Below, in pieces: positions 52,878 to 61,414 of a stretch of 64,000 bases of DNA; position 1 is the first letter of the stretch, and each line of letters opens with the position of its first letter. This DNA comes from Polyangiaceae bacterium (GTDB taxonomy: Bacteria; Myxococcota_A; Polyangia; Polyangiales; Polyangiaceae), in the NCBI GenBank assembly GCA_013361525.1, contig JABFXY010000151.1, forward strand, positions 1 through 64,000, written 5' to 3'. The translations under genes were made by a program, and so were the position numbers. The notes beneath the pieces are model-generated. The model saw only the letters and a list, made by a program, of their open reading frames with translations. It was not told the DNA's origin and did not search any database.

Positions 52878-54512
52878 TTGCCGGAGCCGCACCCGCTCTT
52901 CACCTACGGACCGATTCTGTTCGTCGTCGCGTCGTTCGTCGCGAGCGCGGTTTTATCGCCGTCCGCGATGCGCTTCGTGAAGCGCAGGTGGGGGCCGCCG
53001 GCTCAGCCGCTCAAGGTGCGGCTCGTCTGTCAGCTCGCTACGATCGCCGCGTTCTGGCTTGCGGGCACGGCGGTCGGCTTCGCGCTCCTCGTGTTCCCGG
53101 TGACGGAGCCGAACGACGGGCTCCCCGGGCAGCGGATCGGAACCGCCGTGATCGCGCACATGGTTCCGACGGTGGCCCCGTTCGCCAGCCATCGGATCGC
53201 CGATCAGCTCGAGAACGGTTCGACGTCCACACGGTGGTCACCGCCCGGTGTGCGTGAGGCTCGCTTGGTGCTCGCGGCCAGGATCGACGCGGACACGGAT
53301 CGCGGCGTCGAACGCCTCGCGAAGCACGGCTTTCGCACGCACGCCGGCCGTTTCGCGCTCACGAACCCGACTGGCCCGGCGTGTGAGGTCGGCCTCGATG
53401 CGTTCGCCGAAGCGCTTCAAGGAAGCGCGCTCAAGGATCTGATGACCGCGTGCAGGAACGCACCCGGCGATCCGATCGGCTACGCGGCGTTCAAAATGGG
53501 CGACTTCATGGGCGCAGTCGGGCCCGAGACCGAGTCGATCATCTCGCGGCAGCTGCGCACCCCCGACGGGGAACCGACCTGTTTCGCCGAAGGGCCCGAC
53601 ATGCCCGACGCGCCGCTCAAAATGTGCCGGCTCGAGTGGGCGGAGATGCACAAGAAGCAGCGCCCGGCTGCGCTCGACGGCCTCGACCTCGAGCCGGCGT
53701 TCGCGCGGAGATGGCTCGCGGCGCTGCGCGCCGAGATGGGCGAGCCTTTCGACGCAAAGAGCTTCTTCAGAATCGACCCCGCGCTGCTCGTGGAGCGGCC
53801 GTTCGTCGCGATCGTGGACGAGCCGATCGCCGTGTACGAAGACGTTCGCAAGAACGCGTCGGGCTCTCTCACGCCCGGCCAGTCGGCGTACATTCGCGTC
53901 GCGATAGGCGCGGAGCGCTCCGCGGCAGGCCGTCACGAGGACGCCGAGAAGCTCGTCGAAGAAGCGTTGGCGCAGCTCGCGATCGGCGACGGAGGCTCCG
54001 CCGCCGAGCGCGCTGCCGTGGAAAGACTGGCGGCGGCGATCGCGCTCCGTGCGCGTGACATGAAGCGATTCGAAAAACACGCAGCGTCGCTCGCAGCGGA
54101 CGATCCGCTCCGCGAGGTCGCGACGGTGGTGTTCGGTTCGGCACCCGAAGCGGCGAGCGGCGACGAACGCACTTGGGTGGCGGCCCTTCCGATGAACGAC
54201 GGAGCCGCGATCGCGGCGGCGCTCGAAGAGAGCGGCGCCGCGACCTCCGGAGGGCTGCTCCGCCTCGCTGCCGTGCCCGAGGATGCACGCGACCCGCTTC
54301 GCGAGTGGCTCCGCGAAACCTTTCCAGCGTGCGCTCGGTGCGGCTTCTTCGCGACGCTCGATCGGATGACGGTGCGCCTCGACGCAGCTCACGCGCTCGG
54401 CGACGAGGGGACGGTGCGTGCGCTCGAGCCGATCGTCGCGCGCTTCGAAGCCGTCTTCCTCAACCGGCCGCTCGCACTGTCGTTGCGCGCGGCGGATCCA
54501 AACCCGTTCTGA
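52878..54512 (+). CDS. Membrane-anchored protein of unknown function
   Basis: The start is uncertain: TTG at 52878 (PEPHPLFTYGPILFVV) fits best because the upstream frame overlaps lysR and is Arg-rich. Two N-terminal transmembrane segments (YGPILFVVASFVASAVL and LATIAAFWLAGTAVGFALLVF) are followed by about 460 residues of soluble, Cys-containing, helix-rich sequence; a TPR-like stretch lies near AAGRHEDAEKLVEEALAQLA. 544 aa. Its stop lies 1 bp from the stop of the convergent gene. Family not recognised. Confidence 0.7.
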   Translation: MPEPHPLFTYGPILFVVASFVASAVLSPSAMRFVKRRWGPPAQPLKVRLVCQLATIAAFWLAGTAVGFALLVFPVTEPNDGLPGQRIGTAVIAHMVPTVAPFASHRIADQLENGSTSTRWSPPGVREARLVLAARIDADTDRGVERLAKHGFRTHAGRFALTNPTGPACEVGLDAFAEALQGSALKDLMTACRNAPGDPIGYAAFKMGDFMGAVGPETESIISRQLRTPDGEPTCFAEGPDMPDAPLKMCRLEWAEMHKKQRPAALDGLDLEPAFARRWLAALRAEMGEPFDAKSFFRIDPALLVERPFVAIVDEPIAVYEDVRKNASGSLTPGQSAYIRVAIGAERSAAGRHEDAEKLVEEALAQLAIGDGGSAAERAAVERLAAAIALRARDMKRFEKHAASLAADDPLREVATVVFGSAPEAASGDERTWVAALPMNDGAAIAAALEESGAATSGGLLRLAAVPEDARDPLREWLRETFPACARCGFFATLDRMTVRLDAAHALGDEGTVRALEPIVARFEAVFLNRPLALSLRAADPNPF

Positions 54513-54513
54513 C

Positions 54514-56868
54514 TCAGGGCTCCGGCGTCGACGGGACGCTCGGCCTGCTCGACCTCTGCGGCGGGGCCGCCGGCGGAACCACCGCGGAGGCAATGAAGTA
54601 CGCAGCAGCGCCGAGCAAGAGCACGAACGAGTAGCCGAGGTTCATCGCGATGAGCACCGCCAGCGCCGTGGCCGTCACGCCGAAGAACCCGTTCAGCGCC
54701 CAACCCCAGGCGACGAGCGTTCCGCCGCGGGTCGACGCGATGCTGATTCCGAGCGGCGCGAGCGCGCCCATCAAGATGCCGAGGACACCACAGACCACGA
54801 TCGCGATCACGACGCGAGCCGGGAACGGCAAGCCCACGAGCGCGCTCGTGAGCGGCAGCAGCCCGAGCGCACACGCGACGAGCAGCACGGTGAGGATCTG
54901 GGCACGGCGTGCGGCGACGAGGTTCGCGGTGCCCATCGGCACGCGCCGGACGAGGAGGCTCCCGATGCCCACGGCGAGGAGCAACGAAGCGAGCACCGCC
55001 GACAGCGCATAAACGGGATGCCCCAGGAACATCGTCAACATCTGCGTGAGACCGATCTCGACGACCGCAAACCCGACGCCGATGCACGCAAAGAACGCGA
55101 GCGCACGGACCCGAGAGAAACGCGCGGAGGCGAGCACCAGCTCCGAAGGTCGAACGAGCGCGGGCAGGACGAGAAAAAGGAGCGACGCGATCGCGCTGAC
55201 CGCGAGGACGACGAGCGCCGTCAGAAGGCCGTGTTGCTCCTTCGCGAGGCGGGCGCGATCCCGGATCGTCGCGAATACCTCGCGTGGGGGCACGGTGTAG
55301 AAGAAGAAGGGGCGCTCGTCGGTGGGCGGCGAGATGTCGCGACCGCGGACGAGGCCGTTGGTGTTCCAGGGGTCGGCGACGATCCGCGCGCGCACATCGC
55401 CGGCCTCTTGATCGGGCGCAAACACCTCGACGAACCCTTGCTTTTCGCAGTTGTCGCGCAGCTTTTCGATCGCATCGGCCGACAGCGCGGTCTTCGCGAC
55501 GAGCAGGGCGGTGGAGCCTGCGTACGAGCAGGCAAATAGGTGCGCCCGGGGATCGGCGACATCGCGTGAACGAAGCGCCGCGGAAGCCAGCGCGAGCAGC
55601 CGATCGATCTCGGGATCCCAGCGGTTGACCACCAGCACGCCTTCGGGCGCGAGGTGATCGTACAGCTCGCGGAACGACTCCACGGTGTAGAGCCCGTCCT
55701 CGGAGAGCGCGAGGCCACCGACGCTGGAGGCGGCCCACGTGTCGACGAGCGAAAGGACGATGTTGCGGTACAGCCGGTCGTCGGAGCGCACGAACGAGCG
55801 GCCGTCGGCGACGACCAGCTTCACCTCGGGCTTCGCGTAGAGGCCCCCGCTGTAGTCGAACAGCTTGCCGAGCATCACCTCGCGCGCGATGGCGCGGTTG
55901 ATCTCGACCGCGACGACCTCGGTTTGCCCCGCGGCGAGCGCCGCTCGAACCTCGCGTCCTCCGCCGGCGCCGATGACGAGGGTCGGGCCCTCGGCGCCGC
56001 TGAGCGTGTAGCCCATCTCGGCCGGATGTTTCGGCACCTGGGTCTTCGCGCTGAGGATGGCGCTGGCAGCGCTCGCATCCATGCGGAGCCAGGCCATGCC
56101 GCCGACCGGACGGTCGACGGTGACGAGCGCGAGCTCGTTCCATCGAACCACTTGCGCGCGGTCGAGGTTCACGAACCGGAGCTGTCGAACGGTGAGCCAC
56201 TGCTCGCCGTAATCACCGGCGAAGAGCGCGAGCGTGCTGCAGAGGATCGCGGAGGACGACCAACCCGCTCCCCTCACCTCGCCGTCGGAGAACGGTCCGC
56301 GCTTCTCGAGGCTGCCAATCGCGAACATCACGCCCGCGACCGCGAGGAGGATCGCGACGACGAGACCCGCGCGCGGGGCGCCGAGCCGAAGCAGCAAAAG
56401 TGCGCAGGCGCCGCCGGCGGCTGCGCCGACCATGTCGGCGAAGTACAGGCGCGCGGCGCGGCCACGCGCGTGTTTGAGCGCGGCCGCGACGATCATCCCG
56501 ATGAACGTAAAGGGCAACGTCGAGAGCGCGTAGAGCACGCCGATCGAGACGAGCGCGTTCTTGTCGAGCGTCTCGGGGACCTTCGTCACGAGTGTCTTGA
56601 TGATCGTGATGATCGACGTGACGCTGGCGAGGGCCGCGAACAGGCTCATCCGTCGAAACAGGTACGGCGTGCGCAGGAGCCTCGGGGCGACGACGACGAT
56701 CCCGCCGCCGAGGCCGACACCGAACAGCGCGAGCGAGACGGCGAGGAAGGCGAGATGATGACCGAGCGCCGCGGAATACAGCCTCGTCAGAACGACGGAG
56801 AGGCTCACGCTCCCGAGAGAAACGAGGCCGAGACCGCCATACATGGCGAAGCGCTGCGCGCTGGGCAT
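54514..56868 (-). CDS. Polytopic membrane protein with spermidine-synthase-like domain
   Basis: 784 aa. Six or seven transmembrane segments at the N-terminus (YGGLGLVSLGSVSLSVVLTRLY onward), a central Rossmann methyltransferase-fold domain resembling spermidine synthase (TLVIGAGGGREVRAALAAG, VVAVEINRAIAREVM, VVADGRSFVR) and about seven more transmembrane segments at the C-terminus. The catalytic Asp of true SpeE is not clearly placed, so a polyamine product is uncertain. ATG at 56868 chosen; a GTG at 56910 is in frame. 79 bp downstream of the metalloprotease gene. Confidence 0.85.
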   Translation of the reverse strand: MPSAQRFAMYGGLGLVSLGSVSLSVVLTRLYSAALGHHLAFLAVSLALFGVGLGGGIVVVAPRLLRTPYLFRRMSLFAALASVTSIITIIKTLVTKVPETLDKNALVSIGVLYALSTLPFTFIGMIVAAALKHARGRAARLYFADMVGAAAGGACALLLLRLGAPRAGLVVAILLAVAGVMFAIGSLEKRGPFSDGEVRGAGWSSSAILCSTLALFAGDYGEQWLTVRQLRFVNLDRAQVVRWNELALVTVDRPVGGMAWLRMDASAASAILSAKTQVPKHPAEMGYTLSGAEGPTLVIGAGGGREVRAALAAGQTEVVAVEINRAIAREVMLGKLFDYSGGLYAKPEVKLVVADGRSFVRSDDRLYRNIVLSLVDTWAASSVGGLALSEDGLYTVESFRELYDHLAPEGVLVVNRWDPEIDRLLALASAALRSRDVADPRAHLFACSYAGSTALLVAKTALSADAIEKLRDNCEKQGFVEVFAPDQEAGDVRARIVADPWNTNGLVRGRDISPPTDERPFFFYTVPPREVFATIRDRARLAKEQHGLLTALVVLAVSAIASLLFLVLPALVRPSELVLASARFSRVRALAFFACIGVGFAVVEIGLTQMLTMFLGHPVYALSAVLASLLLAVGIGSLLVRRVPMGTANLVAARRAQILTVLLVACALGLLPLTSALVGLPFPARVVIAIVVCGVLGILMGALAPLGISIASTRGGTLVAWGWALNGFFGVTATALAVLIAMNLGYSFVLLLGAAAYFIASAVVPPAAPPQRSSRPSVPSTPEP

Positions 56869-56947
56869 ACGGAGGGCCGGTTCTATCAGAGTTCCGGGAG
56901 GATCGGGCACGCCCGCGGCACCTGCGCGCGCGGGAAACAGCAGCCCG

Positions 56948-58501
56948 TCAGGGCTGCGGCGCCTTCGCCTTTTTCGGCGTCGCGACGGGCGCGAGCGGCC
57001 ACGGCGAGAGGGCGCGCGAGAGGCTCTTCGCGCCGCTCTGCGCGTCGGCCCGGCGACACTCGGCGAGGCTCAGCCGGCGCGGGCCGAACGCCGTCGGGTT
57101 GACCGCGTCGGCGTCCATGAGCGACGAGGGCGAATCGCCGGCGAAGTCGTCGGGATGCCCAGGCTGATCCAAGAGCACGTGGCCGAGCTCGTGCGCGAGC
57201 GTGAACGACGACTTCTGCGCACGAAGGCCGGCACGATCCTCGAGGACGACGTTCCGAATCGCGCCGTGCTCGAGGAAGATGAACGACTCGCCGATACGGC
57301 CATCGCCGGCGAAGCTCGGGATGACGAGCACCTCGAGCGTGGCGGGGTCGCCGTCGTCGAACGCCTTGACGAGCGTGCGCTCCTCCAGCGTGCCGGCGAT
57401 CGCGTCGGCGTCGGTGAAGTGTTGAAGCCCGTCCTCGAGGCGCACCGAGCCGATGCAAGCGTCGAGCGCAGCGTCCGACGAGACGGCGCCCTGCTTCGGA
57501 GCGGCGAGCGTCGCCGGATTGCCGTCCGCGCGGTACACGAGCACGTCGCTCGAAGCCTGTGTCGCGGCGTGTGTCGCGCGGTTGTCGCTCGTTTTCGCGC
57601 GGAACCCCATTTTGTCGAGGGCGGCCTCGACGAGGCGAGCAGCCCCGCGCGGCGTCGTACCCGCCGACACGGCGACGGACACCTCGCGGCCGTCCGCGGT
57701 GAAGCGGATGTCCCCGCCGGTCGCGATGGAAGGCGCCTCACAGCCGAGGGAAATGAGGAACGACGGGGGCGGGTCGACGACCGCGACGTCCGCAGACGTC
57801 GAGGGACCAAACGACACGCCACACGTGCTCCACACGAGGCTCGCGCGGTCGATCTCTTCGCGCGCGAGGCGAAGCGCGTCCTCGTCGTTGGCGCCGATGG
57901 GCGGCACGTCCTTCGGCCGCATGCGCACGAGCCGCACCCGGAGCTGCGCGCGCTGCCGACCGAGCGCGCCCTCGACGCGCTTCGTTTGCGTGGAGATCCC
58001 CTGCCCGCTCACGGAGATCGATCCACCGAGCTCGGCGACGATGGACCGATCGGCGAGCAGCGGATGGCGCCGGTCGACGTCGTCGAACACCAGCCGGAGC
58101 GGCTTCGTTCTCGCACACTTCGTCGCGCCTTTCGCGAAGGCGGGGCACGCGACCGGCTCGACGGCGCGTTCCAGGACCTCGACGGCGGCGCGCGACTGCG
58201 ACAGGTCGGGCGCGCGCGTCGACGTGATGGTGACCTTGCTCGGCAGCTCCGCGCCATCGCTCGCCGCGAGCAGCAACCCGTAGCTCTCGCCGTCGTCGCC
58301 GACCGGCGGCGCTGTCCGAGCGATCGCGAGGCCTGCGGCATCGTCCAACGGATTGTCGCCGCTGCCAATCCAATAGACGGCAGGTTGGGTGGACGGAGCG
58401 GCGCCGATCGAGGTGGCCGTCATCGTCGAGACGACCGCCGCGAGCGCCGCGCATCGAGCGGGCGACCACGCGCTCGCCGGCTTCACTCGATCCCCCATCA
58501 T
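56948..58501 (-). CDS. Predicted secreted zinc metalloprotease-like protein
   Basis: 517 aa from the ATG at 58501. N-terminal signal-like segment (PARCAALAAVVSTMTATSIGAAP). Domain with AHELGHVLLDQPGHPDDF: His437, Glu438 and His441 form HExxH, and His449 may be a third ligand, although the spacing is longer than in metzincins. LMDADAVNPTAFGPRRLSLAECRRA near the end resembles the Met-turn and final helix of such proteases. 13 bp after the helical-repeat gene, likely one operon. Confidence 0.75.
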   Translation of the reverse strand: MMGDRVKPASAWSPARCAALAAVVSTMTATSIGAAPSTQPAVYWIGSGDNPLDDAAGLAIARTAPPVGDDGESYGLLLAASDGAELPSKVTITSTRAPDLSQSRAAVEVLERAVEPVACPAFAKGATKCARTKPLRLVFDDVDRRHPLLADRSIVAELGGSISVSGQGISTQTKRVEGALGRQRAQLRVRLVRMRPKDVPPIGANDEDALRLAREEIDRASLVWSTCGVSFGPSTSADVAVVDPPPSFLISLGCEAPSIATGGDIRFTADGREVSVAVSAGTTPRGAARLVEAALDKMGFRAKTSDNRATHAATQASSDVLVYRADGNPATLAAPKQGAVSSDAALDACIGSVRLEDGLQHFTDADAIAGTLEERTLVKAFDDGDPATLEVLVIPSFAGDGRIGESFIFLEHGAIRNVVLEDRAGLRAQKSSFTLAHELGHVLLDQPGHPDDFAGDSPSSLMDADAVNPTAFGPRRLSLAECRRADAQSGAKSLSRALSPWPLAPVATPKKAKAPQP

Positions 58502-58514
58502 CCGATCGACGACG

Positions 58515-59741
58515 TCACTCGATCCAACCGAGCTGAACGCGGCGGAACGCCGTCTCGGTGAGGACGTCGCCGCTGCGTTTGCCGCCGGAGCCGTTGGCCG
58601 CGGTCGTGACGAGGGCGCCCCATGCGAGCGCCGCGAGATCCGGTGACTCCGCGAGGGTCGAGGCGACACCGAGCGCGCGCTCGCGGTCACCGAGGTCCCA
58701 GAGCGCCGCGGCCGCGAGCCCGCGAATGTCGTCGCGGGCCGAGGTCTCCGACGAGTCGATCACCTCGCGCAGGAACTCCGACCGGTCGAAGTTCTTGGCG
58801 AGAAGGAACGCGGCACGCAGCGCGACGTCGTCGCCGAGCGGCTTGGTGCGAGCGAGCGCCTCGAGCATCGGGCGGGCGACCTCGACACGTGCGTGTGCCA
58901 TGCGGAACAGAAAGCCCGTGTCGCGATCGGCGCTCGGGCGATGGGAGAGGCGCGCGACGAGCTCGGATGTCGGTCGCGTGCCGCCGGTTCCGCGGTTCGG
59001 ATCCAGAGCCCAAACGACGAGCGACCACGCGGCGCGCGAGCTGTCGGGCCCGGTCGTCGTCCGCTCGATCGCTTCTTTCAGAGGGCGCGGGTCACCTCCG
59101 CGATGCGCGATCTCCGCCATCAAGAGCCAGCGCCCGAGGTGCCGCTCGGAACCGCGAAGCACGTGGAGCGCGTCACCAAGCCCGGCACACGCCTTCTCCG
59201 ACACCTCGTGTTGGCGCAGACAGAGCGGCAAGAGCAGCTCGATCGAGAGCGCGATGCGGTGCGCTTCCTTGATGCGCGCCGCGAGCGAGAACAGACGCGG
59301 ACCGGTCGGCTCGCCGCGGAAGAGACGCGCGACCTCGCCGGCGAAGGCGAGCTGCGTCTTCGAGCACGCGGCCGCGCGGGCGAGCGACGGCCCGAGCGCC
59401 GGATCTTGGACGAAACAGGCCGCGCTGAGCGCCGGCAAGCCGCCGAAGTCCTCCGTCTTCAATGCCGACGCGAGTAACGCGCCGAGCTTCTTGTCACCAT
59501 TTTCGGCGAGCGCTCGCATCCCTGCGCCGTAGAGCTCGCGGTCGAACGCATCGACCTTCACGAGCTCCTTCAGAGCGGACGCGAGGAGCGTCCGCACCTG
59601 AACCGAATGCGGCGCAATCGCTCGCGCAGCCCCGGCGAGCCGCGGCTCGATCGGGTTTCGCTTGCGGAGCGTGGACTCGATCTCTCCACCGATTCGTCTC
59701 TCGACAGCGACGAGGGCGCTCGTCCCCGACCCCTTCTGCAT
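58515..59741 (-). CDS. Helical-repeat (HEAT-like) protein of unknown function
   Basis: 408 aa. The ATG at 59741 follows CAAGGGAGC, a good Shine-Dalgarno. Repeated amphipathic helices with Ala/Leu spacing (YGAGMRALAENGDKKLGALLASALK, LRAAFLLAKNFDRSEFLREVIDS, DLAALAWGALVTTAANG) suggest an alpha-solenoid. No signal peptide. First gene of a run with the metalloprotease-like and SpeE-like membrane proteins. The family is not identified. Confidence 0.7.
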   Translation of the reverse strand: MQKGSGTSALVAVERRIGGEIESTLRKRNPIEPRLAGAARAIAPHSVQVRTLLASALKELVKVDAFDRELYGAGMRALAENGDKKLGALLASALKTEDFGGLPALSAACFVQDPALGPSLARAAACSKTQLAFAGEVARLFRGEPTGPRLFSLAARIKEAHRIALSIELLLPLCLRQHEVSEKACAGLGDALHVLRGSERHLGRWLLMAEIAHRGGDPRPLKEAIERTTTGPDSSRAAWSLVVWALDPNRGTGGTRPTSELVARLSHRPSADRDTGFLFRMAHARVEVARPMLEALARTKPLGDDVALRAAFLLAKNFDRSEFLREVIDSSETSARDDIRGLAAAALWDLGDRERALGVASTLAESPDLAALAWGALVTTAANGSGGKRSGDVLTETAFRRVQLGWIE

Positions 59742-59844
59742 GCTCCCTTGACCCGAACGTACCAACTATCGTCATGGAGCGGCACGACTTTGCGAGTCGG
59801 TGACGAATTGTTGGTCGTCGCGATCCGAACGACACGAGGTGAAT

Positions 59845-60639
59845 CTATCGCCCGCGCGGTCGTCTCAGGTACGCCCGGACGACGTCCACGAAGCGCGCCT
59901 GCTCCTCGATGAACGGAAAATGTCCGCTTTGCTCGAAGACGACGAGCTCCGAACCGGGGAGCGCCGCAGCGAGTGGACGCGCACCCTCGGCGAGCGTCGT
60001 GATGTTGTCGTGCCGTCCGGCGACGACCAAGGACGGGACCGACCAATGCTTCGCGCGCGCGCGCAGATCGAAGGTCGACAAGGACGCGATCCCGTGCTGG
60101 TTCGCTTTCACGGCGTAGCGGGTGTTCCTGTCGAGCGCGGCTCCGACCTCGGAATCGAACCGATGAAAGTATGAAGGCAGCCGCCGCAGCCATTGCTGCC
60201 TGAACGACTCATCGTCGTTCGGCGCGGAGACCGGCCTCGCCCGGCGTGTCGCGTAGATGCCCGGGAAGTCGAACACCGAAGGCGCGCCGACCAACACCGC
60301 CGCGCCCACTCGGTCCGGAAACGCCAGCGCGTACGCAGCGGCGATCAGCACGCCGAACGAGTGCGCGACGAGGTCGATTCGTTCGTGGCCGAGCTCCGCT
60401 CGCAGACCTTCGAGCTCGCGCGCCCAGCCATCGACACCGCACGTGAGGACGGAAGGCCGGTCCGAACGGCCGTTGCCGAGCTGATCGTAGAAGACCAGCT
60501 CGGCGTCGCTCGACAACGGATCGACGAACGGACGGAAATAGGTGTGATCGAGGCCAGGCCCTCCGTGGAGGAAATAGAGCGGAGGCCCACACCCGACGCG
60601 GTCGTAGTGAATGGCCTGTCCGTCTACGATCGCGCGCAC
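59845..60639 (-). CDS. Alpha/beta hydrolase, proline iminopeptidase-like
   Basis: 264 aa, GTG start at 60639. LYFLHGGPGLDHTYF gives the HGGPG oxyanion motif, VFYDQLGNGRSDRP the following loop, VAHSFGVLIAAAYA the nucleophile Ser, RHDNIT the acid and QSGHFPFIEEQ the His. Cytoplasmic; the substrate is not clear, since HGGPG hydrolases include prolyl aminopeptidases and esterases. Divergent from the MarR gene 105 bp away, which has a palindrome in the gap. Confidence 0.9.
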   Translation of the reverse strand: MRAIVDGQAIHYDRVGCGPPLYFLHGGPGLDHTYFRPFVDPLSSDAELVFYDQLGNGRSDRPSVLTCGVDGWARELEGLRAELGHERIDLVAHSFGVLIAAAYALAFPDRVGAAVLVGAPSVFDFPGIYATRRARPVSAPNDDESFRQQWLRRLPSYFHRFDSEVGAALDRNTRYAVKANQHGIASLSTFDLRARAKHWSVPSLVVAGRHDNITTLAEGARPLAAALPGSELVVFEQSGHFPFIEEQARFVDVVRAYLRRPRGR

Positions 60640-60705
60640 CGACAGCGGACTATAACGCGTGCGCCTCCGAGCGCCGGCCGAGGGCTCCGTTCAACCGCAA
60701 AATCA

Positions 60706-60718
60706 TTCTTAGTAAGAA
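60706..60718. promoter_or_regulatory. Perfect palindrome, likely MarR operator
   Basis: TTCTTAGTAAGAA, a perfect 13-bp palindrome in an AT-rich island between divergent genes. It ends 26 bp upstream of the marR start and 67 bp from the hydrolase start. MarR proteins typically bind such sites in divergent promoters. Confidence 0.7.
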
Positions 60719-60744
60719 CTATTCGTACCTGCTACACGCCGGCC

Positions 60745-61251
60745 GTGAAGAAGCACGAAGGCCGAAAGCCGCAGACCGGTGCGGTCGGGCCCGCGTTTTT
60801 GCTCGCGCAGATCGGCGCGTATGCGGCGATGAAGTTCGGCGAGCGCATGGCGAGCCTCGATCTGACCCCGCCGCATGCGGGCATCCTTCGCGCGATCCTC
60901 GCGTCGGAGGGCACGAGTCAGAAGGCGCTGGCGGAGACGCTGGGCATCGTGCCGAGCCGCCTGGTCGAGCTGCTCGACGAGCTCGATCGGCGGGGGCTCG
61001 TGGAGCGTCGCAACGACGAAGACGACCGCCGCGTGTACGCGCTCCACCTGACGAAGAAGGGCGCGAGCGCGCTCGAGTCGATCGGACGTGTGGGACGCGA
61101 TCACGAGGAGTCCTTGCTCGCCGCCCTCACGCCGGCGGAGCGCGAGACGTTGACGACGCTGCTCGCTCGCGTCGCCGAACACCAAGGACTGCACCCGGGC
61201 GTACATCCCGGGTACTCGAAGCTCCGGCGGCAGCGGCGAGCGCGCGGCTGA
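60745..61251 (+). CDS. MarR-family transcriptional regulator
   Basis: 168 aa from the GTG at 60745. Winged HTH: LTPPHAGILRAILASEGTSQKALAETLGIVPSRLVELLDELDRRGLVERRNDEDDRRVYALHLTKKG is the standard MarR core, with the DDRR wing. The tail is basic (KLRRQRRARG). The frame is open upstream, but that part is Arg-rich shadow of the divergent hydrolase. It probably represses itself and the hydrolase through the palindrome at 60706-60718. Confidence 0.9.
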   Translation: MKKHEGRKPQTGAVGPAFLLAQIGAYAAMKFGERMASLDLTPPHAGILRAILASEGTSQKALAETLGIVPSRLVELLDELDRRGLVERRNDEDDRRVYALHLTKKGASALESIGRVGRDHEESLLAALTPAERETLTTLLARVAEHQGLHPGVHPGYSKLRRQRRARG

Positions 61252-61414
61252 GCAGCAGAGCGCTGAACCCGGCATTTTGAACACTCGGCGTCGTTGTCGC
61301 TCCTAAACGATTCAGAACAAAGCGATGGTTCGGCCCCTCGGGTCGGGGGTCTCGCGGATCGTGCACGCGCCGCTTCCGGTCGACCCCGCGGGCACGGTAT
61401 CGTGAGCCGTTTTC

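Noticed and set aside
60145-60165. tRNA-like GGAATCGAACC stretch
   Set aside because: Lies within the alpha/beta hydrolase gene and no cloverleaf can be formed around it.
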